Source of the DNA: JBFKMV01 sp041629655
Lineage (GTDB): Bacteria; Acidobacteriota; Polarisedimenticolia; Polarisedimenticolales; Polarisedimenticolaceae
Length of the DNA stretch: 7,195 nt
Direction of reading: 5' to 3'
NCBI GenBank assembly: GCA_041629655.1
Contig: JBFKMV010000220.1
Coordinates: 1-7,195, forward strand
Of the stretch, positions 1 to 6,660 are shown one piece after another. A program made the translations under genes and the position numbers. Numbering within the stretch: the stretch's first letter is position 1; each line of letters opens with the position of its first letter. A model generated the notes under the pieces. That model was not told the DNA's origin. It saw only the letters and a program-made list of their open reading frames with translations, and searched no databases.

Positions 1-806
1 CCGACCGGCTCGACGTCGCCGTCCTGCAGCACGCGCAGCACCTTGGACTGCGTCTTGAGGCTCATGTCGCCGATCTCGTCGAGGAAGATCGTCCCGCCGT
101 CGGCCTGGACGAACTTGCCGACCTGGTCGCGGGTCGCGCCGGTGAACGAGCCCTTGACGTGCCCGAACAGCTCCGACTCGATCAGGTCCTCGGGAATCGC
201 GGCGCAGTTGACCTTGACGAACGGCTTGTCGGCGCGCGTGCTGTTGCGGTGGATCGCCCGCGCCACGAGCTCCTTGCCGGTGCCCGACTCGCCGGTGATC
301 AGCACCGAGGCCCGGGTCGGCGCCGCGCGCTTGACCGCTTCCTGGACCTGCTGCAGCGCGGGCGAGGAGCCGACCATCCGGAACCGCTCCTCGAACTCGA
401 GCTTGAGGTCGCGGTTCTCCTCCTGCAAGCGCCGGCGCTCCAGCGCGTTGCGCAGGACCAGCAGCACGCGGTCACGCTCCAGCGGCTTCTCCATGAAATC
501 GAAGGCGCCCAGCCGCGTCGCCTCGACGGCGGTCTGGATCGTGCCGTGCCCGGAGATCACGACGATCGGCAGCTCGGGGTCGCGCTCGCGCAACCGGGCC
601 AGCACCTCCAGCCCGTCCATCCGCGGCATCTTGATGTCGAGCAGCACCGCGTCGGGCTGCTCGGCGGCGACCTTCTCCAGCGCCTCGGGACCACTGGCGG
701 CCTCGCTCAGGTCGAGCCCCTCGTACTCCAGGATCATGCGTAACGAGGCGCGGATGTCCTGCTCGTCGTCCGCGACAAGGATGAGCGGCTTCTGTCTCAG
801 GACCAT
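1..806 (-). CDS. NtrC-family sigma-54-dependent response regulator, N-terminal part (cut by left edge)
   Basis: Two-component regulator expected to activate sigma-54 promoters in the cytoplasm when phosphorylated. 268 codons are visible. Residues 7-120 form a receiver domain: acidic pair D13/D14, phosphoacceptor D57 in LLDIKMPRMDG, S85 and K107. Residues 143-268 begin an AAA+ sigma-54 activation domain: Walker A GESGTGKE at 172-179, sigma-54 contact loop GSFTGA at 219-224 (family consensus GAFTGA), Walker B IFLDEIGD at 240-247. The arginine fingers, sensor II and the expected Fis-type DNA-binding helix-turn-helix lie beyond the edge. The ATG at 806 puts the first receiver strand at the usual distance; the frame stays open upstream but shows no family features there. 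No clear Shine-Dalgarno precedes it. It lies 158 bases after htrA, behind a hairpin and a candidate promoter, so it is probably its own unit. Its target genes and kinase cannot be told from this sequence. The family call is very secure. Confidence 0.95.
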   Translation of the reverse strand, partial: MVLRQKPLILVADDEQDIRASLRMILEYEGLDLSEAASGPEALEKVAAEQPDAVLLDIKMPRMDGLEVLARLRERDPELPIVVISGHGTIQTAVEATRLGAFDFMEKPLERDRVLLVLRNALERRRLQEENRDLKLEFEERFRMVGSSPALQQVQEAVKRAAPTRASVLITGESGTGKELVARAIHRNSTRADKPFVKVNCAAIPEDLIESELFGHVKGSFTGATRDQVGKFVQADGGTIFLDEIGDMSLKTQSKVLRVLQDGDVEPV

Positions 807-878
807 CTGGAGCTTCGAACCCGACGAGGGGCGGCTGCGCTCCGGCCGCTGCGGGTTCGCGCCGGAGTGGCGCCGGGG

Positions 879-887
879 AGCATAGCA
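879..887 (-). promoter_or_regulatory. Candidate extended -10 promoter for the downstream NtrC-type regulator
   Basis: On the minus strand TGC-TATGCT matches the extended -10 pattern TGn-TATAAT in the TG and in four of six box bases. No convincing -35 hexamer lies 16-18 bases upstream, which an extended -10 can tolerate. Initiation about seven bases downstream would leave a leader of roughly 66 bases before the ATG at 806. The leader would begin with a small inverted repeat (GCGCC/GGCGC, 859-873). The box is AT-rich against a very GC-rich background, which adds some weight. Inference only. Confidence 0.3.
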
Positions 888-916
888 CACGCGGCTACAC
901 GGCTCGCGGCCCGGCG

Positions 917-938
917 GGCGGGCCGACGACGGCCCGCC
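917..938 (-). terminator. GC-rich hairpin after htrA, possible transcription terminator
   Basis: A perfect 9-bp stem (GGCGGGCCG paired with CGGCCCGCC) closes a 4-base loop (ACGA on the plus strand), 27 bases past the htrA stop codon. No T tract follows on the minus strand, so it is not a classical intrinsic terminator. It could be a T-less terminator of the kind proposed for high-GC genomes, or a hairpin protecting the mRNA 3' end. Its place between htrA and the next candidate promoter fits a transcript boundary. Confidence 0.4.
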
Positions 939-964
939 GCACGTCGTGTCGGTGTCGCCTCGCC

Positions 965-2536
965 CTACCGTTCCGGGGTGCGCATGAACACGTAGCGCGA
1001 CGCGTTGGAGCGCGGATCGAGCAGCTCGAGCTTGACCGGCGACCCGGGCGCGAGCGCGGACACGATGCGGGCCCATTCCGACGCCGACTTGACGTCGATG
1101 TCGTTGATCGACCGGATCACGGCGCTGGGCAGGATACCGGCGTCCTGGGCCGCCGATCCGAACTCCACGTCCGAGACCACGACGCCGTCGAGGCCTTCGT
1201 CGAGACGCAGGTCGCGCCGCAGCGTCGGACTCAACGACTCGACGGTCAGGCCGAGGCCGCGCGCCTCCTCGGTGGTCTCCGGCTCGAGCGGCTCCCGCGG
1301 CGACTCCTGCCGCACGCCCGAGGCCGCCAGCGCCTCCTCGCGGTCGGCGAGCCGCGCGGTGCGGACCATCGTCTGCCCGTCGCGGAAGATCTCCAGCTTG
1401 ACGTCGTCGCCGGGCCGGCGCTTCGAGATCTTGCGGATCAGGTCGAGGTTGTCCCGGATCAGCTCGCCGTCGACCTTGCGGATCACGTCGTTGCGCTTGA
1501 CGCCGGCCGTGGCGGCGGGCAGGCCCTCGTTGACCTCGAGCACGATCACGCCGTTGGTGTCGGGCAGCCCGTAGTATTCCGCGGACGCCTCGGACAGACC
1601 CTGCGGGTTGAGCGAGATGCCGAGGAACCCGCGGCTGACCCGGCCGCTCGACAACAGCTGGTCGAGCGCGTTCTTGATCTCGTTGACCGGCAGCGCGAAC
1701 CCGATGCCCTCGGCCATGTTCCCGCGCCGGATCGCGGTGTTGATGCCGATCACGTTGCCCGCGGCGTCGAGCAGCGGCCCACCGGAGTTGCCGAAGTTGA
1801 TCGCGGCATCGGTCTGGATGAAGTGGGCCACGTTGCTGTCGGTGGTGCCGATCGGCACGCGCCGCTCCTTCGCCGAGACGACGCCCACGGTGACGCTCTG
1901 CTGGAACTCGAACGGGTTGCCGATCGCGATGACCCATTCGCCGACGCGCAGGCCGTCGGAGTCGCCCAGCGGCAGCGGACGCAGGGTCCGCTCGCCGGGG
2001 TCGATCTTGAGCAGCGCCAGGTCGATCAACTGATCGCGCCCGATCAGCCGGGCCTCGACCTGGCCGCCGTCGTACAGCCCGACCATGATGCGGTCGGAGT
2101 CGGCGACGACGTGGTCGTTGGTCAGGATGTAGCCGTCGGCGGAGATGACGAACCCCGAGCCGAAGCCCTGCTGCGGGATCTCGAACCGGCGCTGCGGCTG
2201 GTCCTCGGGCTCACCAAGGAACCAGCGGAAGAAGTCGTTGCGCCGCCGCTGGTCTTCCTCGTCGCCTTCTTCCCGCTGAACGCTGGCCTGGGTGTTGGTC
2301 ACGCCGACCACGGACGGCAGCGATTGCTCGACGATGTCGGCGAAGCTGCCGACGCTCGCCGCAGGATTGACGGGAGCCAGCCGGACCGCCGGTGGCGCCG
2401 ACGCCGGCAGCGCGGTCTCGGGCGCCGCCAGCACCGTACGCGGCGCGTTGAGCCGCCCCCCGAGCACCATCCCGAAGACGATGCTCATGCCGATCACCGC
2501 CAGCAGAGCGGCAAATCCCTGTGCCCGGTTGCTCAT
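965..2536 (-). CDS. HtrA/DegP-family periplasmic serine protease with two PDZ domains
   Basis: Trypsin-like protease/chaperone for envelope protein quality control, 523 residues, close to usual DegP/DegQ length. Residues 7-27 form one hydrophobic segment after a short basic N-terminus. No good signal-peptidase site sits close behind it, so it is probably an inner-membrane anchor with the rest in the periplasm. The protease domain spans about 64-295, with the triad intact: H142 in TNDHVV, D172 in DLALLKI, S251 in GNSGGPL. A charged loop at 88-118 containing FFRWFLG corresponds to the regulatory LA loop of DegP. PDZ1 covers about 300-395, an acidic Glu/Pro-rich linker 398-427, PDZ2 about 428-515. 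The ATG at 2536 is chosen because GGAGGG lies seven bases upstream; an in-frame GTG at 2572 would add 12 charged residues and has no such support. It follows the receiver gene by 113 bases with its own candidate promoter. Whether it is DegP, DegQ or DegS-like in role cannot be settled from sequence, so no symbol is given. Confidence 0.96.
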   Translation of the reverse strand: MSNRAQGFAALLAVIGMSIVFGMVLGGRLNAPRTVLAAPETALPASAPPAVRLAPVNPAASVGSFADIVEQSLPSVVGVTNTQASVQREEGDEEDQRRRNDFFRWFLGEPEDQPQRRFEIPQQGFGSGFVISADGYILTNDHVVADSDRIMVGLYDGGQVEARLIGRDQLIDLALLKIDPGERTLRPLPLGDSDGLRVGEWVIAIGNPFEFQQSVTVGVVSAKERRVPIGTTDSNVAHFIQTDAAINFGNSGGPLLDAAGNVIGINTAIRRGNMAEGIGFALPVNEIKNALDQLLSSGRVSRGFLGISLNPQGLSEASAEYYGLPDTNGVIVLEVNEGLPAATAGVKRNDVIRKVDGELIRDNLDLIRKISKRRPGDDVKLEIFRDGQTMVRTARLADREEALAASGVRQESPREPLEPETTEEARGLGLTVESLSPTLRRDLRLDEGLDGVVVSDVEFGSAAQDAGILPSAVIRSINDIDVKSASEWARIVSALAPGSPVKLELLDPRSNASRYVFMRTPER

Positions 2537-2543
2537 CCGTCGA

Positions 2544-2549
2544 CCCTCC
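2544..2549 (-). promoter_or_regulatory. Strong ribosome binding site that fixes the htrA start
   Basis: GGAGGG on the minus strand lies seven bases before the ATG at 2536, an ideal Shine-Dalgarno position. It is the only strong one in the window; the other starts are weak, overlapping or lack one. It decides for the 523-residue product over the in-frame GTG 36 bases upstream. Confidence 0.85.
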
Positions 2550-2567
2550 GGTCGTCCCTCGTCGCGT

Positions 2568-2579
2568 GTCACGGGTGAC
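2568..2579. repeat. 12-bp perfect palindrome GTCAC-GG-GTGAC at the predicted htrA transcription start
   Basis: Arms GTCAC (2568-2572) and GTGAC (2575-2579) surround a two-base centre that reads GG on the plus strand. The site begins four bases downstream of the candidate -10 box at 2584-2589, so it would cover the start point and first transcribed bases. That is a common position for a repressor operator. The regulator is unknown and chance occurrence cannot be excluded. Confidence 0.3.
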
Positions 2580-2583
2580 TCTA

Positions 2584-2589
2584 ATCATA
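2584..2589 (-). promoter_or_regulatory. Candidate -10 box of an htrA promoter
   Basis: TATGAT on the minus strand matches TATAAT in five of six bases and sits in one of the few AT-rich patches of the window. At 17-base spacing the upstream hexamer is CAGCCA, only three of six to TTGACA, so the -35 is weak and an activator may be needed. Initiation near 2577 would give a leader of about 41 bases containing the GGAGGG site. No sigma-E-like or sigma-54-like promoter was seen in this gap. Confidence 0.4.
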
Positions 2590-2649
2590 CGCTCCGGAGT
2601 CGGGGTTGGCTGCCCCGATGACGAAACGGGTCGCGGAGCGGTGGGTTTT

Positions 2650-3051
2650 TCAGCTGACGGCCAGGCCGCCCGTGACCGGCAGCAGCTCGCGGATCGCCCC
2701 GCGGAGCCGGGTCACGTCGACCGGCTTGTCAAGGACGCGGTTGACGCCGAGGCGCTCGGCCTGGGTCCGGACGTCGTCGTTGAGGTAGGCCGAGATCAGG
2801 ATGCAGCGCGCCCGGCACTCCCGCCGCCGCAGCTCGGCCAGCAGGGTCAGGCCGTCCATCCCGGGCATCTTGTAGTCCAGCACGATCAGGTCGGCCTGCG
2901 AGGCCCGATTGCTGTCCAGCACGTTGCGTGGGTCGGCCTCGGTGACCGTCTTGTACCCGGCCCGGTCGAGCAGGCGCTGGTACGTGGAGAGGACCGACGG
3001 GTCGTCGTCGACGACCAGGATCGTGTAGCGACCATTGGAAAACGGGGTCAT
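2650..3051 (-). CDS. Stand-alone CheY-like receiver (single-domain response regulator)
   Basis: Phosphoacceptor protein of 133 residues, essentially one receiver domain without an output domain. It probably relays phosphate or acts by protein-protein contact in the cytoplasm. The acidic cluster D15-D17, phosphoacceptor D59 in VLDYKMPGMDG, S87 (switch Ser/Thr position) and K109 in LDKPVD are all present, so it should be phosphorylatable. About ten residues precede the first beta strand and a short tail follows the last helix, leaving no room for DNA binding. The ATG at 3051 is the only sensible start; there is no clear Shine-Dalgarno, and a small inverted repeat ends two bases upstream of it. 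It lies 135 bases after the NtrC-type regulator and 113 before htrA. Its kinase and target are unknown. A motility role is not implied, as no chemotaxis gene is visible. Confidence 0.93.
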   Translation of the reverse strand: MTPFSNGRYTILVVDDDPSVLSTYQRLLDRAGYKTVTEADPRNVLDSNRASQADLIVLDYKMPGMDGLTLLAELRRRECRARCILISAYLNDDVRTQAERLGVNRVLDKPVDVTRLRGAIRELLPVTGGLAVS

Positions 3052-3053
3052 GC

Positions 3054-3070
3054 TGCGTTCACAGTACGCA
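3054..3070. repeat. Inverted repeat abutting the receiver gene start codon
   Basis: Arms TGCGT (3054-3058) and ACGCA (3066-3070) flank a seven-base centre and end two bases before the ATG at 3051. In the mRNA this could form a five-pair hairpin at the place a ribosome binding site would occupy; in DNA it could be a binding site. Short arms make chance plausible. Confidence 0.25.
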
Positions 3071-3072
3071 AA

Positions 3073-3086
3073 CCCCGTGCCCGGGG
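3073..3086 (-). terminator. Small GC hairpin followed by TTT, weak terminator or attenuator candidate
   Basis: On the minus strand CCCCG and CGGGG pair around a GGCA loop, followed directly by TTTG. A five-pair stem with only three T is weak for an intrinsic terminator. It lies between the NtrC-type regulator and the receiver gene, where a transcript end or partial stop would make sense. Two further imperfect GC hairpins (3103-3121 and 3155-3169) occupy the same 135-base gap, neither with a T tract. Confidence 0.2.
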
Positions 3087-3186
3087 CGCGGGACCGGAAC
3101 GGCGGCCCCGAACCCGGGCCGGCCGTCCCCCGACGTCAATCTGGCACGCCGTATCGGCCGATCCGGCCGGCTGGACCGCCGGGGGC

Positions 3187-4593
3187 TCACTCCGTCTTCC
3201 CCGCCGCCCGGTACTCCTTCAGCTTGCGCTGGAGGGTCCGCAGGCCGATGCCCAGCATCTCCGCGGCCTGGGTCCGGTTGCCGCCGGTCTTCTCCAGCGC
3301 GCCCAGGATCGCGCGCCGCTCGATCTCCTCCATCGTCAGGTCCTCGGGGACCCCGGCCGGAGGACCGGACGGCGCGACGGGCTCGGGACGCCCGGGCGCG
3401 GGGGCCGCCCGCCCGGCCCGGCTGCGGTACTCCTCGGGCAGGTCCTCGACCCGGATCTCGTCGTGCGGCGCCAGCACCACCAGGCTCTCGACCAGGTTGC
3501 GCAGCTCGCGCACGTTGCCCTCCCAGGTCCCGGCCACCAGCACCCGCATCGTCTCGGCGCCGAAGCGCATGTTCTCCCGGGCGTTCTCCGTCTTGAACTG
3601 CTGGAGGAAGTGGTTCGCCAGCAGCGGGATGTCGCCCTCGCGATCGCGCAGCGGCGGGATCTCGAGCGTGACCACCTTGAGCCGGTAGTACAGGTCGCTG
3701 CGAAACCGCCCCTCCTCGACGGCGGCTTCGAGGTCGGAGTTGGTGGCGGCGATCAACCGGATGTCGACCCGGATCGTCTCGGTCCCGCCGACGCGCATGA
3801 ACTCGCGCTGCTCCAGGACGCGCAGCAGCTTGACCTGCATCTCCAGCGGCAGCTCGCCGATCTCGTCCAGGAACAGCGTGCCCTTGTCGGCCAGCTCGAA
3901 CTTGCCGATCTTGCGCGCGCTGGCGCCGGTGAACGCGCCGCGCTCGTGACCGAACAGCTCCGACTCCAGGATCTCGGCCGGGATCGCGGCGCAGTTGATC
4001 GGCAGGAACCGCCCGTCGCGCCGCGGCGAGTGCTCGTGCAGCGCGTTGGCCACCAGCTCCTTGCCGGTGCCCGAATCGCCGACGATCAGCACGTTGGAGC
4101 GCGTCGGGGCGACCAGCTCCATCTGGCGGAACAACGCTTCCATCGCCTTCGAGTGCCCGACCAGGTTGCCGAACTTCTCGCCGAGCCGGGTCTCGAGATA
4201 GTCGACGCGGCGAGACAACAGCCGCTTCTCGACGATCGCCGAGGCGCGCTTGCGCAGCTCGAACAGGTCGACGGGCTTGGTCAGGTAGTCGTCGGCGCCC
4301 TGCTTCATCGCGTCCACGGCCGACTCGACCGAGCCGTGGCCGGTGACCATCAGCACGCCGACCTCCGGGTCGATCTCGCGGACCTGGCGCAGGACGCTCA
4401 GGCCGTCCGCGCCGGGGAGCATCAGGTCGGTGATCACCAGCGTCACGTCGCGGTGCTGACGCACGTACTCGACGGCCGGCTCGGCCTCGCCGAAGCCCTC
4501 GACGCGGTAGCCGACCTTGCTCAGGGCGCGAATGAAGCTGTGACGGTTGGCGTCCTCGTCCTCGACGACGACGATGTGCGCGGGTGTTTCCAT
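3187..4593 (-). CDS. NtrC-family sigma-54-dependent response regulator, complete
   Basis: Cytoplasmic activator of sigma-54 promoters, 468 residues, usual NtrC-family length. Receiver at about 5-120: E11/D12, phosphoacceptor D56 in ITDLMLPGADG, T84, K106. AAA+ domain about 143-385: Walker A GDSGTGKE 172-179, intact GAFTGA sigma-54 contact loop 219-224, Walker B LFLDEIGE 240-247, arginine-finger region FRSDLYYRL 297-305, sensor II GNVRELRN 359-366. An Ala/Pro/Gly-rich linker (392-415) leads to a C-terminal Fis-type helix-turn-helix at about 436-461 (GGNRTQAAEMLGI then LRTLQRKLKEY). All parts needed for ATP-driven sigma-54 activation are present. The ATG at 4593 lies 21 bases after the ligA stop with no Shine-Dalgarno, but just downstream of a TACAAT box. 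The kinase upstream of ligA is a plausible partner. It aligns without gaps to the partial regulator at 1-806 across Walker A, contact loop and Walker B, so the two are paralogues. Regulated genes are not evident. Confidence 0.97.
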   Translation of the reverse strand: METPAHIVVVEDEDANRHSFIRALSKVGYRVEGFGEAEPAVEYVRQHRDVTLVITDLMLPGADGLSVLRQVREIDPEVGVLMVTGHGSVESAVDAMKQGADDYLTKPVDLFELRKRASAIVEKRLLSRRVDYLETRLGEKFGNLVGHSKAMEALFRQMELVAPTRSNVLIVGDSGTGKELVANALHEHSPRRDGRFLPINCAAIPAEILESELFGHERGAFTGASARKIGKFELADKGTLFLDEIGELPLEMQVKLLRVLEQREFMRVGGTETIRVDIRLIAATNSDLEAAVEEGRFRSDLYYRLKVVTLEIPPLRDREGDIPLLANHFLQQFKTENARENMRFGAETMRVLVAGTWEGNVRELRNLVESLVVLAPHDEIRVEDLPEEYRSRAGRAAPAPGRPEPVAPSGPPAGVPEDLTMEEIERRAILGALEKTGGNRTQAAEMLGIGLRTLQRKLKEYRAAGKTE

Positions 4594-4606
4594 GGGATAC
4601 CGGGCA

Positions 4607-4612
4607 ATTGTA
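4607..4612 (-). promoter_or_regulatory. Candidate -10 box directly before the complete NtrC-type regulator
   Basis: TACAAT on the minus strand matches TATAAT in five of six bases and lies between the ligA stop and the regulator ATG. Initiation about seven bases downstream (near 4600) would leave only six or seven bases before the ATG, a nearly leaderless message, which would fit the lack of a Shine-Dalgarno. No good -35 hexamer is found at normal spacing. The gene may instead simply be read through from ligA. Confidence 0.25.
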
Positions 4613-4614
4613 GG

Positions 4615-6660
4615 TTAGCCGCCCGAAAAAGTCTTGTCGGCGCCGAGCCGTTCCCGGAACTGTTCGGGTGTCAGCACCTCGATGCCGAGCTCTCGGGCGC
4701 GGTCGAGCTTCGAGCCCGCCTCCTCGCCGGCAACGACCAGGTCGGTGTTCTTGCTCACGCTGCCGCTGACCTTGCCGCCCAGCGCCTCGATCCGCGCCCG
4801 GGCCTGCGATCGCGCCATCCCGGGCAGCGTCCCGGTGAGCACCACCGTCTTGCCGGCGAAAGGCGAATCGGACGGGACCGCGGCGCGGAGCTCGGAAGGA
4901 TCCGCGACCGTGCGCACCCCGGCCCGGCGCAGCCGCTCGATCAGCTCGTGATTGGCCGGTTGCCGGAAGAACGACGTCACCGCCGCCGCGGTCTTGGGGC
5001 CGATCTCCGCGATCCCGGTCAGCTGCTCCTCGGTCGCCTCGGCCAGCCGCTCGAGCGAGCCCAGCGCCTGGGCCAGCACCGCGGCCCCGCGCTCGCCGAC
5101 GTGACGGATCCCGAGGGCGTTGATCAACCGGCGCAACGGTCGTTGCTTCGAGGCTGCGAGCTGCCCGAGCAGGTTGGCCGCGGACTTCTCGCCCATCCGC
5201 GGCAGCTCGGACAGTCGCTCCGCCTCGAGGTCGTACAGGCCCGCGATGTCGCGGACCAGGTCCTGGGCCAGCAGCTGATCGACCAGCGCCTCGCCGAGCC
5301 CCTGGATGTCCATCGCGCCGCGTCCGGCGAAGTGCAGCAGCGCCTCGCGGCGCTGGGCCGGGCACGAGGCGGTGTTGCTGCAACGGCGGGCGACCTCGCC
5401 TTCTTCCTTGACCGCGGGGGCGTTGCAGACCGGGCAGCGGTCGGGCATGGCGAACCGGCGCGCGGACTTCGGCCGCCGTGCGGTGACGACCTTGACCACC
5501 TGGGGGATGATCTCCCCCGCCTTCTCGATCAGCACCGTGTCGCCGACGCGGACGTCCTTGCGCTCGACCTCCTCCTCGTTGTGCAGCGTGGCGCGTGACA
5601 CGGTGGTGCCGGCGAGCTGCACCGGCTCCAGCAGCGCGACCGGCGTCAGCGCGCCGGTGCGTCCGACCTGCACCGCGATCTCGAGCACGACCGTGGTCGC
5701 CTGCTGCGCCGGGAACTTGTAGGCCACCGCCCAGCGCGGGAACTTCGACGTCGAGCCGGCCTCGCGGCGCAGCGCCAGCTCGTTGACCTTGATCACGGCG
5801 CCGTCGGTCTCGTACGGTAGCTTGCCCCGTCTTCGCTCGATCTCGGCGATCGTGTCGCGGACCTGCCTCAGGTCCTCGCAGACCGCGTTCAGCGGGTTGG
5901 TCTTGAGTCCCAGCTCACGCAGCAGCGCCAGGCCGTCCGCGTGTCGCTCGGGCAGCTCGCCGTCCAGCGCGGCGAGCTCGTAGAAGTAACAGTCAAGGCG
6001 GCGCGACGCGGTGATGCGGGGGTCGAGCAGCCTCACCGTCCCGGCGGCGGCGTTGCGCGGGTTCGCGAACGGCGGCTCGCCCGCCTCGAGCCGCTCGCGG
6101 TTGAGCCGCTCGAACGCCGGCCGCGGCAGGAACACCTCGCCGCGCGCCTCGAGCGCGGGCGTGGGGCGCGTCAACCGCAGCGGGATCGAACGGATCGTGC
6201 GCACGTTGGAGGTGACGTCCTCGCCGACCTCGCCGTCGCCCCGGGTCACACCGCGTTGGAGCAACCCGTCGCGGTAGTGCACGCTGATCGACAGCCCGTC
6301 GACCTTGGGCTCGACGACGTAGCTCGGCCGGGCCTGGTCCCCGATCCGGCGCCGCAGCCGCTGCTCCCACTCGCCCAGCTCGTCCTCGCCGTACGCGTTG
6401 TCCAGGGACAGCAACGGCGTCCCGTGCCGGAACGGGGTGAACGCCTTGGCCGGCTCGCCGCCCACCCGCAGCGACGGCGAATCGGGTGTCAGCAGCTCGG
6501 GGAAGGCCTGCTCGAGCTCCCGCAGCTCGCGTTCCAGCGCGTCGTATTCGCCGTCCGAGATCTCGGGGTCGTCGTCGACGTAGTACCGCTTGCGATGGTG
6601 CGCGATCTGGCGGCGCAGCGCCTCGGCGCGGCGGCGGGCGGTCTGCTTCTTGGAGGCCAT
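4615..6660 (-). CDS. ligA: NAD+-dependent DNA ligase LigA
   Basis: Seals 3'-OH/5'-phosphate nicks in duplex DNA using NAD+, in replication (Okazaki joining) and repair. 681 residues, typical for LigA, with all domains in order. Ia domain at about 10-75 with the NMN-binding motif YYVDDDPEISDGEYD. Nucleotidyltransferase domain about 76-320 with adenylated K119 in EPKVDGL, the RGDG segment 140-143 and ETDGAVIKV 284-292. OB fold about 322-400. Cys4 zinc finger C409, C412, C427, C433. Helix-hairpin-helix region about 450-585 including GIRHVGE. BRCT domain about 597-675, then a short tail. The ATG at 6660 shares its A with the upstream kinase stop (TGATG), suggesting translational coupling; only a weak AGG precedes it. 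The following regulator starts 21 bases after the stop. ligA is normally essential and not linked to signalling genes, so its place between kinase and regulator is the odd point. Confidence 0.99.
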   Translation of the reverse strand: MASKKQTARRRAEALRRQIAHHRKRYYVDDDPEISDGEYDALERELRELEQAFPELLTPDSPSLRVGGEPAKAFTPFRHGTPLLSLDNAYGEDELGEWEQRLRRRIGDQARPSYVVEPKVDGLSISVHYRDGLLQRGVTRGDGEVGEDVTSNVRTIRSIPLRLTRPTPALEARGEVFLPRPAFERLNRERLEAGEPPFANPRNAAAGTVRLLDPRITASRRLDCYFYELAALDGELPERHADGLALLRELGLKTNPLNAVCEDLRQVRDTIAEIERRRGKLPYETDGAVIKVNELALRREAGSTSKFPRWAVAYKFPAQQATTVVLEIAVQVGRTGALTPVALLEPVQLAGTTVSRATLHNEEEVERKDVRVGDTVLIEKAGEIIPQVVKVVTARRPKSARRFAMPDRCPVCNAPAVKEEGEVARRCSNTASCPAQRREALLHFAGRGAMDIQGLGEALVDQLLAQDLVRDIAGLYDLEAERLSELPRMGEKSAANLLGQLAASKQRPLRRLINALGIRHVGERGAAVLAQALGSLERLAEATEEQLTGIAEIGPKTAAAVTSFFRQPANHELIERLRRAGVRTVADPSELRAAVPSDSPFAGKTVVLTGTLPGMARSQARARIEALGGKVSGSVSKNTDLVVAGEEAGSKLDRARELGIEVLTPEQFRERLGADKTFSGG

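Noticed and set aside
472..888. 138-codon minus-strand frame starting at 888, upstream of the left-edge regulator
   Set aside because: Out of frame with the clear receiver domain starting at 806; its Arg/Gly/Ala-rich product has no family features.
2537..2572. In-frame GTG start for htrA at 2572, adding 12 residues
   Set aside because: The ATG at 2536 has GGAGGG at ideal spacing, while the GTG has no ribosome binding site and adds a charged stretch before the membrane segment.
2601..2617. CGGGG/CCCCG hairpin with seven-base loop after the receiver gene
   Set aside because: Only five pairs with no T tract; too weak to call a terminator in such GC-rich DNA.
3142..3156. TGGCACG on the plus strand resembling the -24 half of a sigma-54 promoter
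   Set aside because: The -12 half (TTGC) is missing at the proper spacing, and the strand points into the back of the NtrC-type gene where no plus-strand gene exists.
3059..5383. Open reading frame of 774 codons on the minus strand in another frame
   Set aside because: Overlaps ligA and the NtrC-type regulator out of frame; low-complexity Arg/Ala/Gly product, a GC-driven shadow.
2521..5598. Open reading frame of 1025 codons on the plus strand
   Set aside because: It lies antisense to parts of htrA, the receiver, the NtrC-type regulator and ligA, all of which have clear families. Its product is Arg/Gly/Asp/Leu/Gln-rich without a recognisable domain. High GC makes stop codons rare in shadow frames.
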